From the NCBI GenBank assembly GCA_030435675.1, contig CM059622.1, positions 558,001 to 622,000 of the forward strand: a stretch of 64,000 nt of DNA. Direction: 5' to 3'. Below the pieces are notes generated by a model. It did no database searches, had not been told where the DNA came from, and saw nothing but the letters and a program-made list of their open reading frames with translations. The stretch comes from Steinernema hermaphroditum. Lineage: Eukaryota > Nematoda > Chromadorea > Rhabditida > Steinernematidae. Position numbers and translations under genes: made by a program. Positions 22,286 to 35,375 of this stretch are shown one piece after another (the stretch's first letter is position 1; each line of letters starts with the position of its first letter).

Positions 22286-25200
22286 CCAGATTCTATCGGC
22301 GGTTCAGTGCCGTTTGGAGAGAGCGCAATTTTGTGTAAACTTGGCTCCGTGCATTTCGACCTTTTCACTTCATCACCCCTCACTCACGCAGTCCAAAAAC
22401 CTCGGCCAGTGAACAAATTGGACCTTAGAAACATACAAATACGATCGTTCTGTTAAAGTCCAGCTAACAACTACAAACCTAACCCCAACGACATATTTCT
22501 GATGCTATTCCCAGCGCGAACTTCACGTGTTTTGTCGACTGACAGAAATGTCAGAGATAGACGAACATATCCGGCCGTGCGTCAAAATATTCCATTCCTC
22601 AGGGATCAAAGATGTCAAGATGTTGTTATTCTTGTCACAGACGCATATATATCTGTTGGTTTTGCTATCGCATTACCTCCACCTACATTCATGTTTACCA
22701 ATTATAGCTCGTCTCGACGTAAACATCCATTAGACGATGTACTTTAAGGTTATGTACTTTGGGTAGGACTGGCGGCGAGCATCTAGCGCCAAACGTCACT
22801 CTCAGATCAGAGGTTAATTCGATCCTTTGCTGATATCCGAAGGAGGCTTTCTTGAAAATGAAAGGGTAATTGAGCCGACTCTTCTTAAGCGTTTGGCTAA
22901 TTGAGCGCGGGGTACGGTAAGGTCAAACAGCGAGGTGGCTTCCTGTCCTGTCATATATTGGGACGGGCAGGAGGAAAAGAGATGTATGTCGTAAAATCAT
23001 AATCATACATTGAAATTATCTTTTTTAATCATCTCTTCGATTTCAAACAGCCGCTGGAGTTGCCAAGTCACAACTTCTTAAGTCCAATAGAAAAGTGCAC
23101 AAATATTGTATTTCATTGAACAAAAGACAAGCAGACAGCTGATCCACCTCGAAACGGAAATCTGGCCTATAATGCATCTACTGCTCATGGAGAGTAGTAA
23201 TACATCACAGCGTTCATGAGAAGTTCGTGTTTGCGATGTTTTTTGGAATCTCAATACCGATGGCATTGGCCAGGCTTGGAAGCATCCCGAAGGTCCACAT
23301 GCAAGCAAAAAAAGGCAGAAACTCACTTCCATTCAGTTAAATTGGAACGATCGTTAGCGTACGTTTTGACATGGACACGACTTTTGGACCAAAAATAAGG
23401 ATTGTATGTTAACACGGTAAACCGCTGACATACGACATCATGGCATACCGTGTCATACAGCATAACAACTAGGGTCCGCATTTTTTTGCAGCTCGAACCA
23501 ATTTTTAAGTCCACATCGAAAAATTTTAATGTGGGCCGGCTTCGCTCCAATGTAACGACCCAGCACTATCAAAAAAATTACAGCAAAACAAGGTTCAATT
23601 AGCGACCAAACCCGAACCCGAAAAGCGAAACCCGAAAATTTTTGAATGGTCTTTTTCGTTGTTCGGTCCAATTTTTGTACCTTGACGTTGGGGCGAGGCT
23701 ACTTCAATCGAAAATTTTTGGATCAGGCTTCAAAATTGCTTCATGCTGCAAAAAATGAGGTTTTTCCGGCTCGATCTGATGGCAACTCTAACAACAACTA
23801 ATTTACAGTTTTGGTTTTTTTTTGTGTTACACGATATGTTTTCCTCTCCTGTCCAGGCGCGCCAGCGTCCACAACTTTGACGACTGACACAATTTGGCTA
23901 TGGTCCAAAGTATTTTCGAAAGTACAACCGAGCCTTTATGGAGCATTCACAATGGAAAACTGTGGGAGGTCAGGAGCTCTCAATGTGATTACCATCGTTG
24001 CTGTAGGTGAAGGGACACACTGTAAATGTGAACGCCGCTGTCGTTCTTGGCTTGTTCACTGGGGGAGAACCCAAACGATTTACGATTTATTTGTGGAATG
24101 GAGAACCCTAAAGGATTGAATAGTTCTCTATTTGACCCGTTTTGACATGACCACAAAATAACACTTCGACCTACTCGAATGAGAAGAAAAGTCCAAACAT
24201 TGCCTGCGAGGACCCGATCTGTCTAAACGTTCCAATTGGTGTCTCCAAAGATTCGAAAATTTATACTCAAATGAACTCGGGTTCTCGACCCGATCACCAG
24301 AACTGCGTTGTATAGCATTGGAAGGGCACCCCTCGATGTGGTTCTTCTATTTCTGACATGACCGTATACCACAAAATAACATTAACACTTTTCGCTCAAA
24401 TTAGCATTCTACCGGAAACGACCACTCGATCTTTGATGTGTGCATATTAATGACGGTCATCTTAATGGCTCTGATCATTGGCCGAAGACTAAGCGCCATT
24501 TATCAACTTCATTCAGCTGACAATCCCAGATTTCCGAGTTTATCTTCCTGACAATCTCTTATGATGTATTCCACGAATCCGGGTGCGTGAGACCTCAAGA
24601 GTTCGTCTGGAGAATCTTTGATGGAGATGGAGAGTGTGTTACGTATTCCATCGATCTTTAGTGCTCTCGTAAACAATTCCAACTAGTCCAAATGCTCGAC
24701 GAGGACTTCGAGAACTAATCAGGTTTCGGGTTCGGGAAGCGTAAACAAAAACTAATCGACTGTTTATGGGATGCGCGAAGCCGTTTTCTGGGAATGAGGT
24801 TGGATCTGTGGAATGACAGGACTATGACCATCTCAAGGTGATACAGTTCGGATTTTTAGCATCCTATAGTCTATGGTATAGTTATGAAATTTATGGATTT
24901 TAAGCAATTTCAGAATCGCAAATTCTAAAGGAATTTTGGAGATTTAAGGAGGTCCTTTTTGTAAAAAAAAAGATGAAGTCTCCAATTAAGAACTTACGGT
25001 AAATAAGATGAACGCAGCGGTGGCGTCATTTTGAAACGTTTCCGTTGTAAACAGCGTTCTCGACACGTTCTCCATCGGAAGCAGATTGGAGTGCCCCTAA
25101 AAAGTGGCACAAACACGGCGCACTCTTTGAGGGGCGGCGCTTCGGGGGGCGGCGACACCCTCTGGAGAGGATTGCCTGGAAGTGAGTGGATTGACCGCCG

Positions 25201-25796
25201 GAATAAGCCGATGCACTTCCTAGTCGCCAGACAGTCTAGACAGACCATTATGGTTGTGTCCTTGGCTGCTGGAGTGATTCCCTGGTGGAATGCAAGTCGG
25301 CCACAGTTGACAAACAACTAATTTTGGAGAATTGGGCCGTTGACGAACTGAAATTTGACTTAGGCGTCTGCTTGTGGATAGGGTAGGGATGTCGAATCGA
25401 ATCGAATATTCGTACGATTTGATATTCGAAGATTTTTGGGCACTTGACAAGCTATTGGAGGATGGATGGAGAGCGGTGGCTATCTCAAATTTGGCCTTAC
25501 AAACGCTGATCGAATACTGCCGAGTATAACAGCAAATGAACGCTTCTTATGGAAAGACTGTGTATCTAAACAACACCGGCGCCACCCATCTAAGCTACTG
25601 GGGATCCAATTCGTCTGCTGTCTGATTTGCTTCTAGTCGAGGTCTGCGCTCCCAGTCAAACCGAAGTTGGATCTACATTCACCGCGCTTGTCATCCGCCC
25701 GGATTCATCGCTTCACCGCTTCGAGGATGGGACTACTGAGCCACACCGTTAAAATCTACAGTTTATGATACATTCCTATTGACAATACTTTGTATT

Positions 25797-25948
25797 TCAC
25801 TTCTTTTGCATCTTAAAGATATTTTTGACAAACTGATCGAACTCAGACTCAGTGACTCCAATAAGAGCTTTCCATTTCTTGATCACTCTTACGCACTGGC
25901 TCTCTTCAATCTGTCTGACCATTGCATAAACACTGCATTCGAAGAAGG
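25797..25948 (-). other. Possible orphan last exon
   Basis: The minus-strand frame reads FFECSVYAMVRQIEESQCVR, then a lysine- and phenylalanine-rich segment ending FVKNIFKMQKK and a stop. Composition is protein-like (alternating charged and hydrophobic residues), but the frame is closed just upstream, and I could not find a convincing acceptor or further exons. No family recognised. Confidence 0.25.
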
Positions 25949-28138
25949 ACAGGCGTCACCGGAAAACATGCCAATTAAGATAAGGGCAACTGAAAGTCGA
26001 CCATGAAATGTTGATGTTAGAATCTCCGTGTGCTAGAATACCGAGAATACTCTGTTGAGTAGATCCACAAAAGTTTATGAAATCCAATAAGCCGACCTTG
26101 CGGCGACGTTCCTAGCCAAAGCTTATTTCATAAGGAGATGAAAGATGTAGATAATATATAGCAAGAATTTCACGTACGCAATACGCATGTAGACGATGAA
26201 CATGAGAAGGACGCCGGCCACGATGTCCATCTTAATCCAGCGCCGCTTACCATACTCTACCGAGGAATCCGCCGATGACGTTTGCGTTCCACTTAAACTC
26301 TGTTCGGTTACGGTAGCAGGAGCGATCGAAATACCGGAATCAATCAATCAGGAGCCCATATCCGCCCACATAAGCAATGTTCTCATCTATTTAAACCATG
26401 TAAATGTTAGATAAAATCATTCCACTGAAACCACTGACTTCATGGCACATCGGTCCAGGTATAGCGGCCTTTCGGATGAAAATACCAACAATACCTCTTG
26501 CCGTGGCGGGATTGACGCTGGTACTATTGTACCTTTCCATAACAGAGCGATTTGTAAAACGTATTGTTGAACTTGAATAAGTCAATTTTCTTGTTGACCC
26601 AACAGCTCTACTCAAACAATGTGAAGCGACATTTCATTGGACACACGCAGAACGAAGCACGATGTTTGGTCGGATCGGGTGACTCCGTTATGCCATTTTT
26701 GGGTGTGAGCAAATGTGAATATCTTGCTATCCAAGCACACACAGGGAACTGCGATGCATGGTAATTTGCCAGTGGCCTGGTTTTTCGGTCACTCCAAATT
26801 GCACCAATTTCGGGAAGCTTATAGAATTGCTATGCGAACAAAATAAAAGTGCATTGTGGATTTGATTGCCATGACACATCCAGTGGATGCTTGGATGCGG
26901 CTGTTTATATGTCGCTTTGCGGAAGTTCATACACGGAACTTTATTTAGCGTAATCTGGCTGACATTCCTGGGAATGATACATACATTGCAAATGATTACA
27001 TAGGCTTCAAATGAACTCATAAAGAAGGCCCACAAGTGGTTTATCAGTCACTTTAATAGTCAGCTAATTGCAGCACTTGCGATTCCCAGGATTAGTCTTG
27101 CAAAGATCAAGGATAATTACTCAATGAAATCGGAAAACAAAACAATACATCTAATTGCTCATCAGTCTGGATAAAATTGCATTTCTGTCTGATCACTGGA
27201 ACATTACCCGGACGCCACTCGATCGACGATCAAAGAAGAGGCTTGCTTAGTGGAGCAACTGAAGGTAATCCGATGTAATTGCCTTTCTGGACTCAGTTCA
27301 GAGGAGTGCAAGATAATCAAACTCATAGTTGTCGGCAGACAGCCGATGATGTCACCTGTCTAGGTTGCCACCTGTTTCAGTAACGAAGCTAGGTACAGAA
27401 ATCTGCGTTTTCGCATAACACATCTAAGTAATCATTCAGATAATGTTCCATAGAGCTTGAGTTATTCGCCTCATCCTTAACGCCATTTGATCTGCTCGTC
27501 GCCCAAATGAGGAAACAAACAACGGGGTATCCGACGGAAAAACTAATTTTCCTAATGGAAATGTTGCAGCAAAATGTTTGCTTTATTCCTGTGAAGGTAA
27601 ACACGTTGCTAAATATAATTTGGAACAGATGGCCACAACAAAATAAAACAGTTGGGAAGTCTTAAAGTCGAATGCAGGGATGCCGGCAATGCAGGAATTC
27701 AAAACGGCATTTTACCCCCTGCCCAGTACCCATGGGCCGCTAATATTTGCAGGCTTTATACGTTGCGCGAGTACTACCAATGTGCAAAATTTCAGTCCAG
27801 TCGGTTGGTGGCACCTTTAAATGTTCCCTTGTATGAAAGATTGGAGAATTTTATAGGCACTACCTTCACACATGCCTTCACTTCTATAAACATTTTGGTG
27901 TGAGACAGGAGGAATCTGACCGGATCGAAGTCGCTCAAACATGTTTGCCGAAAAAAAAAGCCGGAAAAACCGGATGCATCCCTAGTTCCCTTGTCAGTAC
28001 TAAGCTTTCCCAGTTATTGATGCCTCTCATGTCCGATTGTGGCGCTCGGATGGTCTCCATGGCCATCAGCAGCACTCCTGAAAACACAGCAGAGAACACG
28101 CGTTTATGAGAACACAAGTATTTCACAGTACCAAAATA

Positions 28139-29079
28139 TTAGGTTGATGCAAAAGAAATGTCGATTTTTGTTAAAAAGAAAATTGATCATGAAAGTATAA
28201 TAATCAAAAGCTGAACCCAAAAGACATTCACCATTAGTATTCACGAGTTGTCGCCTATGTCCACGTAGAGAGTGAATGCCTTACTGAACGAATTCATAGT
28301 GGTTTGGACTTGAAAAAGTTTGTGACTCAAATTTTGACTTCCTCACATCTTTTGATTTTTTTTTTCTGCCAAGGAGCACTGCATCGACAGGAATAAGTGA
28401 TAGTCAGGTGGAGCGATGTCTGTGCTATAAGGCGGTCAAACAACTATCCTTGATATTGCGAAGGAGGATTCCAATCATAGTGATTGTTGTTGATTTTTTG
28501 TACATTTTGCCCCCTGATTTCCACTACCATTTTCGGGCCATCTGACTACAACGACCCTTTTTTCACACCTATTGATCTTTCAAATGGCATACAAGCGTCT
28601 CATAGTGGTTGATTAATTAACGTTCACAAACGCTATCGTGAGTTCTCGAGCAGGTTGTTTTCGGATTCAGCTCAACAACCTCTTTTAATGCTGCGTCACC
28701 CAAAAATTTGGGACGTTTTCCATGTGCTTCGTCTTTAAAGCACTTATCTCCATCTCAGAATCGCTGAACCCACCACTCGCACATGCATTCGGATGGGACA
28801 TCTTCTTCCAGCACTTAACACGGGCTACTGTGAAATTAGGCAGGAAACTTGCTTTGTTTGAAGTTGTGTGGTATGCAAATCCGCACTGGGCACTTTTTCT
28901 CGATCATGTTTAACGTAAAATTTTATTTTAATTAGAAAGGGCCAGCGAGACGGAATATATATCAAACGATGCGCGAGTGCAAGCTCTACAAGAACTATTA
29001 ATCATGTCATACAGAAACTTATTATAATGAAAGAAAGAACAAAATCAACATGACCGACATTTCTTTTGCATCAACCTAA
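28139..29079 (-). mobile_element. Degraded mariner, TTAGGTTGRTGCAAAAG type
   Basis: Left end TTAGGTTGATGCAAAAGAAA and right end (reverse complement identical over 24 nt) are inverted repeats, with TA outside both (28137-28138, 29080-29081). This terminus type is characteristic of the cecropia-group mariners. The minus strand keeps transposase pieces, including APPDYHLFLSMQCSLA near 28380-28420, the equivalent of the conserved DYHLF motif. At 941 nt it is shorter than a full mariner and the frame is broken, so it is internally deleted and inactive. Confidence 0.9.
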
Positions 29080-29438
29080 TACAAGAAAATTTAGAAAAAT
29101 AAAGCTTCAAATGAAATATCGGCAGCGAATTCATCGCCATTAAACGACCGGCTTCCAGTTTCCTCTTGTACGATATCCCGGACTTGGCCGAGCTTCATCA
29201 TATCCTAACCAGAAATGGGCAACGGTTGAGCCGTATATCCGTATTGAGCGGTTGACGGCCGACTGTTGACAATCCGTCATCCGGTTGACGGTTGAACGGC
29301 TAGCCGATCCGTCTCAGTATGTCACTTTTACTTTTGCATGAACGCGTTCGGCTAAGGAATGCCGCTTAAACTCGTTCGGTGACCTCGTTTCGCCCCCATA
29401 AAACTTCCCTCGCTCTGTGCAGCTCCTCACTTATCGAA

Positions 29439-29688
29439 ATGGCTTCCACCACCTTCATCCTTCTCCTTCTTGTCGCCGTCGTCGGTTGCATCTTCGCCGA
29501 AGGTACTTTCTCAGTCCACCCTTTCCATCAAAACAAGTCCTTTAGAATTCGCTCCTGACACCTATGGCCCCAATACCTATGGCTCCTATAACCAGCCTCG
29601 TCCCTTCGGTTACGTCTTCCTCAGCCAGCCCATGGAGTACAACATCCCCTACGGTCATGGAAAACCGGACTTCGTCCAGCTGAACTAA
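29439..29688 (+). CDS. Small secreted Tyr/Gly/Pro-rich peptide
   Basis: Two exons, 29439-29502 and 29546-29688, joined in phase by a 43-nt intron; 68 aa. Residues 1-20 are a clear signal peptide (hydrophobic run TFILLLLVAVVGCIFA), and the mature part is short and aromatic with DTYGPNTYGSYNQPRP and NIPYGHGKPDF segments. It has no cysteines, so it is not a disulfide-knotted peptide, and no dibasic convertase sites. The TAATAAA at the stop may serve for polyadenylation. Possible roles are a secreted antimicrobial-like, cuticle-associated or signalling peptide; function unknown. Confidence 0.75.
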
Positions 29689-30389
29689 TAAATTCCTTGG
29701 CTTAACCTTCCCACATACTTCAGTAAATTTCCATTAACCGACAAAAGACGCATTGGCGACTGAAGGGGCAAATCGAAAAGTGACCTATGGACTGAAATAT
29801 TCATGAGAAAGTTCCTCTTGAGGTGCACTTTATCTATGCGCTTATATATTTTGTGAGCACTCCCATAATCTGAAGGCGGGCAAAGTTATTGACACAGGGC
29901 TGGTTTGGTGGCTAGCACGTGGTGTGTTGCCAAAGCCAAGCACCTTTGTGACCGGCTGTTTGTACTCTTTGTAAGGCTGTCGCTTCATCTTTCGTTTGTT
30001 TTGGGATCTTTGGATATAAGACGCCAATAAAAAAGCGTGATTTCTTGAATTTCTTGATCTGCCAATTATGTGACGATGGTTCGGTGCTTGGATTTGCCCG
30101 TTTTGAAATGGTCAAGTACCTACTACTTAATCCAGCTTTAAAGGGACCTGGTCATGGGTAAAAAAACTTCTTCTAATCATCTGAAAATTTGTGTACCCCT
30201 GTTTTCGGGGTCACTGAACACGATGCTGAAGCCGTTTCTCGGAAAACATGATAGTTTCCAAGAAATAGCAAAAAAAATAGACAAAAAACGTCGTGCAAAC
30301 TTTCCCTTGAAGAGCAAGGCATAGTTCGCGGTTCGTCGGTTTCGAAAACCTTTTCGTCCCTACTTTTGGCTGCCCAACATCATGCTGAA

Positions 30390-30760
30390 ATCAGTTTCCA
30401 AAAAAAAACACAGTAGTTTTCAAGAAACAGACCTTAGGATCCACGCATTTTTACTGTCTAATTCTCGATGTGCCGGTCCCGACACGACTACCATGACGGG
30501 CACGACCGTAGTTCCCGCGTTTTCTGTGCACTTATCCAATCAGAGCGGGTCTGGGCTTATTTGACGCGCCAGAAGCTGCTGAGCAAAATGTTCCCAAGCG
30601 CTGGTCATCACCTATTTCGGCTAAAAAGAATCGAAATATTGCGCAAATCGCGTCACGCCGGATAGATCGTGTCGGGACCGATGGTAAAACACATTTTGGA
30701 TCCTAAGGTCTGTTTCTTGAAAACCATTGTTTTTTTTGGGAAACCGACTTCACCACCGTG
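30390..30760. repeat. Long foldback (inverted repeat)
   Basis: The left arm (about 30393-30490) and right arm (about 30664-30755) are complementary: a TTCCAAAAAAAAACACAGTA block, TTTTCAAGAAACAGACCTTAGGATCC and GGTCCCGACACGA appear in inverse order and orientation on the right. Loop about 175 nt. No transposase. Confidence 0.7.
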
Positions 30761-33171
30761 CTCAGGAACCCCCTCCCCAAAAAAAAAAGTCTGGGAGGAG
30801 AGTTTTTTTAGGAGACTCTGCTCAAAATGAATACACCTTTAACGTCCTACATCGAATTTGCAATATTTACAAAAAGAGACTAAATCGAAAGCAAAAATCG
30901 AATGAGTTCACTGAGCGGTCGTTCTTAGCGGTCGCCAAGATGACCGCAATTACCGCCCGACTCCACCCGCGCTGGGTCCCTCAAATCGAAGTTGTAATGC
31001 CCTTCGATGATGGGTTCCTCTTCGCCTGTACTTCTGATCAGCCTTCTTTGCCGCTTTGATGCCGGCGCACACTGATGCAATCGCTTGCTTATAGTCCGAT
31101 ATCGCGCTTACGCCGTAGAAACCAGCAACAAATTGTATTTTTTGCGGTTTTGTGAGTCGTTCTGAGACGTGCATTATCATTTATAAACCGCAACTTATGG
31201 TACCGCTGGTACAATGGTTGAGTATGTTCTACAGATTGTTCAAATTCCGGCTATCACTCGATTTTGTACCTCCTCATCCCCTGTAGTTGTCACTAAAATG
31301 AAAAGCTTTGTCCAGGTTCCTTTGCAGTTGATCTCTGGACGCTTATGTACAGCGACATTAACAAATTTTAATTAAAAAGTATGCTTTTGAAAAGTGGTAA
31401 ACGCTATAAGAGACAGTCTCACGCACTGTTTTCAATCATTCTACATTAGACCCGGCCTCATTTTCAGTCTAACTAGAGAACGCAATGGCCCCTCATCAAT
31501 AATAAATCCACAATTTCCCAAACAATGCGCGATATAATATCCCCCTGGTGTGGGAGGTGGAGTTTCTTAATAGCATTCTTGGAATCTGTTGGCAGTTTCC
31601 AGTTAATCCATGTCACGTCATGCTCCCTTCTTTGTGTGAATATCGAGTATTCTATACAGAAATGTTGCGTTCTGTTCACCCCCATCCTCAAAAACTTCCT
31701 TCCTTCCGCCTCGTTTATCCTCAAAGGACACACTCTAGGAACGTCCTCTTCGTTTGCACCCGCTGCAAATCCGCGCGACTCACTAACTATTCAAACGGAT
31801 TTTCCCATTCACTTCTGTCTCCTCAAATGGCGGCGCCCACCAGCTTAAGCCCTTCGAGGTCGATTCGTCGAATCGCCGAATCCGTGGCGTTGCCACGTAC
31901 TTTCTCGAATCCAATCAACGTGCGTTCCCACCGTTCGCCGCACCTTGTGATGGGGACCGACGCGCCCTTGGCATGCTGGAAGCCTTGTTGCCCAATAAGT
32001 AATTAATCGTTCCTTGTGTGAACCTCTCGCGCGTCGCTACTTTCGCGCCTCAACTGGTGCTGTTCCTGTGAGATGTTTCTTTTATTTCAGAAAAAGATCA
32101 GCAGATTCACTGAGAATGTTGCGCCGTACGTCAGTGAGAATTCATCAGAAGCATCGAGAACATAATGGTGAGCCAACGCTTTCCTTTACCATGAAGAGCA
32201 TGAATAGTGATCCGAGTATCCATAGATTCCATAGATATCACGAATCTACTAAATACAATCAGTATCGATGTCCACAGCGGATTTTCTCATTGATTTGTAT
32301 CCATATCGATATTCAAAAGGATGTCCTTATACCCATGACGTTACAACTTAAATCTAAGAAGGGATTGTAGCGAACGTAAGATAGTCAAAATTCCCTACAA
32401 TCTATCGCGGCATTTTGCTAATTTCCCCTAAGGATTGCACATTCGCGTTGTGGCTATAGTAAGAAGGATAGTTTGAGATTTCGAGCAACCATAAGACGAT
32501 TTGGAGACAAGGTTCCAGGTTTCAATGTTTCGTTCTAGGAACCAACTGTTTCAAATCTAAATTGATCTCTGAACACTGAGATGAAGAGATGTGTAGTTAT
32601 CGTAGGTCGCCTACGAGGTAACGAACAAGGACCTTTCAATGACAAACCACATTCCCACAAGTTAATGAGACGAAACCAACGTATATGTATGAGAACAATA
32701 TGTTAAAATAGCCAACAAAAGGTGACTAATAAGAATCCCAGCCGCTTACGTCTCTTGACTAAAAATCGCAGCCATCGTAACAATGGACTTTCCCATATGA
32801 ACTTGAATTTAAACATTGCAGGCTAGCCTAAGAAAGAGCATCTAGACAGTAGTCTGGAATGTCATTTCTGTGAGCATCCTAAGGTGAGACCGGTCGGAAA
32901 ACGAAAGAAGCCGACACTTAAACACTTAAAACCTCGCGCAAATGACATTCCAGCCTTCTGTCCAGATGCCTTTTGGCCACGCTGTATATTGGAACCACCA
33001 AAGGGATTAGTCAGATGTTCCGAAAAGGAATTGAAGAACAGAAGGAGAACATCGGATAAAAGTGTACACCAATCAACATATGCACCTCCTAAACAAAAAA
33101 AACTTGAGCAATCGAGAAACCCAAAACTTTGCAAATCCGGCTTCCAATCAATTCCGGCGATCCGCACTTCA

Positions 33172-33537
33172 TTGTTTGCGCTCACATGCGTCAGCTCCCA
33201 GCAAACATGTCGGATTTTGGAATAATAAATTAGCGTCCCTGCGAAATTGGTCTTCTTGCCCGGGTGGTCCGTTTCTGGACCGAATTACGTGTCCGTCAGA
33301 CTCCCAATTTCTTCGGCAAATCCAAAGCCAATCGGTCGGCGCTTCTGCTTTTCGATTATCCGTCGGCCATCGCCGAATGATGAATTCAGCGCGCATTTGT
33401 CTATGAATATATTTCGCCGACAATTTCCTCCCGTCCACTGACGGCGCCGGGACGCATTTCTTGGACAAGCCGACGGTGTCCGCAGGTTCGGCGGCTCCTT
33501 TGTCTCCTGTGTGATTGGGGTTCTTCTGCTGAGCCAT
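33172..33537 (-). CDS. Candidate protein, no family recognised
   Basis: A 121-aa minus-strand frame starts 9 nt after a strong CTTTTCCAG acceptor, which would fit either trans-splicing or a 5' intron. The N-terminal half is hydrophilic (QQKNPNHTGDKGAAEPADT), followed by a basic, arginine- and tryptophan-containing half. No signal peptide, membrane segment or known motif. It may equally be a chance open frame. Confidence 0.3.
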
Positions 33538-35375
33538 GTGGGACCCTGGAAAAGGGAAAGCGAGGCCTGAATCTAGGAAAGTTCATACCTCTAAGCAAAT
33601 CTGAATCCCAACGCGATTGTTCTTACCCACCCGCGCTTCTGTTCCTATAGTATCAGTCAAAAATTGCCCCTAATAGGCGTGCTCCCACCACCGTATCCTC
33701 GTATGACATTGACGATGATCGTGGCGAGACACAGCTAGAATAAGACCCGACTATGTGATACTTATTCCTTCTTGTACCCCCGGTGTCCGAACTAATCATT
33801 GACCCCTTTTTCAACGCTTGCCTATAGCTTAAGACCCTCTCCCAGGCTCCTTTCTTATAGGCCGTATTATTCATCATTAATTATTTGTTGCGAAATATTC
33901 GCTTTTGTTGCAGGAGATCAATATTTTATGAGGGCATCGGGGAATCGTCAGAGGTAGGAGATTATTTTGGGTTCAAGTAGATGACCTATTTGAGGAGGAA
34001 AGGCCACAAAAGCTGAGGCATAGAGAAACATGATACTTTCCAGTTTTATCCCTTTTGTCAAGGACATTATTACGCCGTGCAAGATAACCATTATGTGACA
34101 AAGATCGCATCGTAGCTCTGGTCAGTCTACGTATTCACTCTTCGGCATAGAGCGAACCGTAAGTGCGAAGGTGATGCCAGTTGAGGCAAGCAAAAGTTCT
34201 GTCACGCCGAAAATCGACCATGAACGAATTTAAAACAAACTCCATATATGAATAACGAAAACTACGTGACTCACACCACAGACTCAGTACGAAGTGACCG
34301 TCTCCTGCAGCGATGCAGGCTTCCAAACGCTCTGAGAAATTTTGCCGTCAGAGTTCGGATTGAAACTTCGTCCCATATCTTCTGGAGAACGGCCTTCAGT
34401 CGGCTGTTGCGTAGCGAACTCGGCAGGCTCTCTCCCCCTAGAAACCACGGGGTTCAAATCGGGGCAGTTTAAGGTTCAATCCTCCTTGGTCTGGAATCAG
34501 TTGCCGGTAGAAGTCCATAGGTCATTTGACAATGTATGCCCTTGTATTAAAGATGAGCTAGTTTGGAGTAAGGCTTGTTCCTCCTCGTTCGTAACGTTCG
34601 TAATAATTTTACACATCCATCTTCTTGGCTCGGTTCCAAGCATTTACCATTTTTAAATCGTCTTCAGAAATCAGTCGTAGTCCCTCAAAACCACATTCTG
34701 GGATCACAATTTTGAAGGTTGCAGGATCCCCAGAACAGCTCTGGTTGCAACGCCATTCTCAAGCCCATTATATTTCATAGTTCATGCCCTTAAGCTTATA
34801 TAAGGCATCTGCAGGGAACTCACACGTCAATTTCAACATGAATATTCCAAAAAACGTAACGTAGCCAAGCTTTGATCCACAGAAAATCGTTCCTTTTCTG
34901 TAGTTAAGTGCGATCACATAAAATGTGGCGGAACACAAAACGTCCGCCATGCATGTGTGTCCTCTTCCTTGAGAAAAACTTTCCTTTTTCTACTTCCTGC
35001 ACAGCTTCCTCATTCATTATTCAATCGCCCAATTGCAAACCCGAATCCACCCACATTGCAACATGACACTGATCCAAGGGGCTACAAAAACCTGAATGCA
35101 ACATCCGCCATCGATCAGAGCCATCGGGCTGATCACATTAAATCTAATGGATGGCCGTCGATCACCCTCTGTCGCCTGGAATGTCTCATGTCCTAACGAC
35201 TTAACCCTACCCTGTCTCTTTCATCGCTCTAGGCCCTAGTTCTAGTAATTGTGTAACCAGATCTTCGGCGTCGTCTTGTTAACGAGCCGTTCTTTGACAA
35301 ACACAGACGCGTTTTCTCGCTTCAGGCCACCTGCAACTCCGTCCGTACGCGTCGAGCGCCTCGTCGACGACGACG

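Larger units (their letters stand above)
20300..28138. other. Long intergenic stretch, repeats and gene fragments only
   Basis: No complete gene could be assembled in about 7.8 kb. Seen: a minus-strand open segment ending 20732 with a hydrophobic stretch followed by a charged tail; a fragment related to 24765-24815 near 21190-21240; a compound tandem repeat at 21511-22285; a possible last exon at 25797-25948 (minus); and a minus-strand frame 27389-27560 with a hydrophobic segment. Several candidate splice sites exist but no frame-consistent chain with family motifs. Confidence 0.45.
29689..35375. other. Intergenic; repeats and one weak candidate gene
   Basis: Holds a long foldback at 30390-30760 and a weak candidate frame on the minus strand at 33172-33537. 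Other open frames, such as those at 31548-32006 and 32884-33225, show no recognised domains. No tRNA or ncRNA signal was seen. Confidence 0.45.

Noticed and set aside
24994..25321. Overlapping frames of about 100 codons on both strands
   Set aside because: Neither has family motifs or splice support, and the plus-strand frame opens at TTG; mirrored open frames in GC-rich DNA are expected by chance.
30950..31180. 76-codon minus-strand frame with basic composition
   Set aside because: No start context, motif or splice support; not distinguishable from chance.
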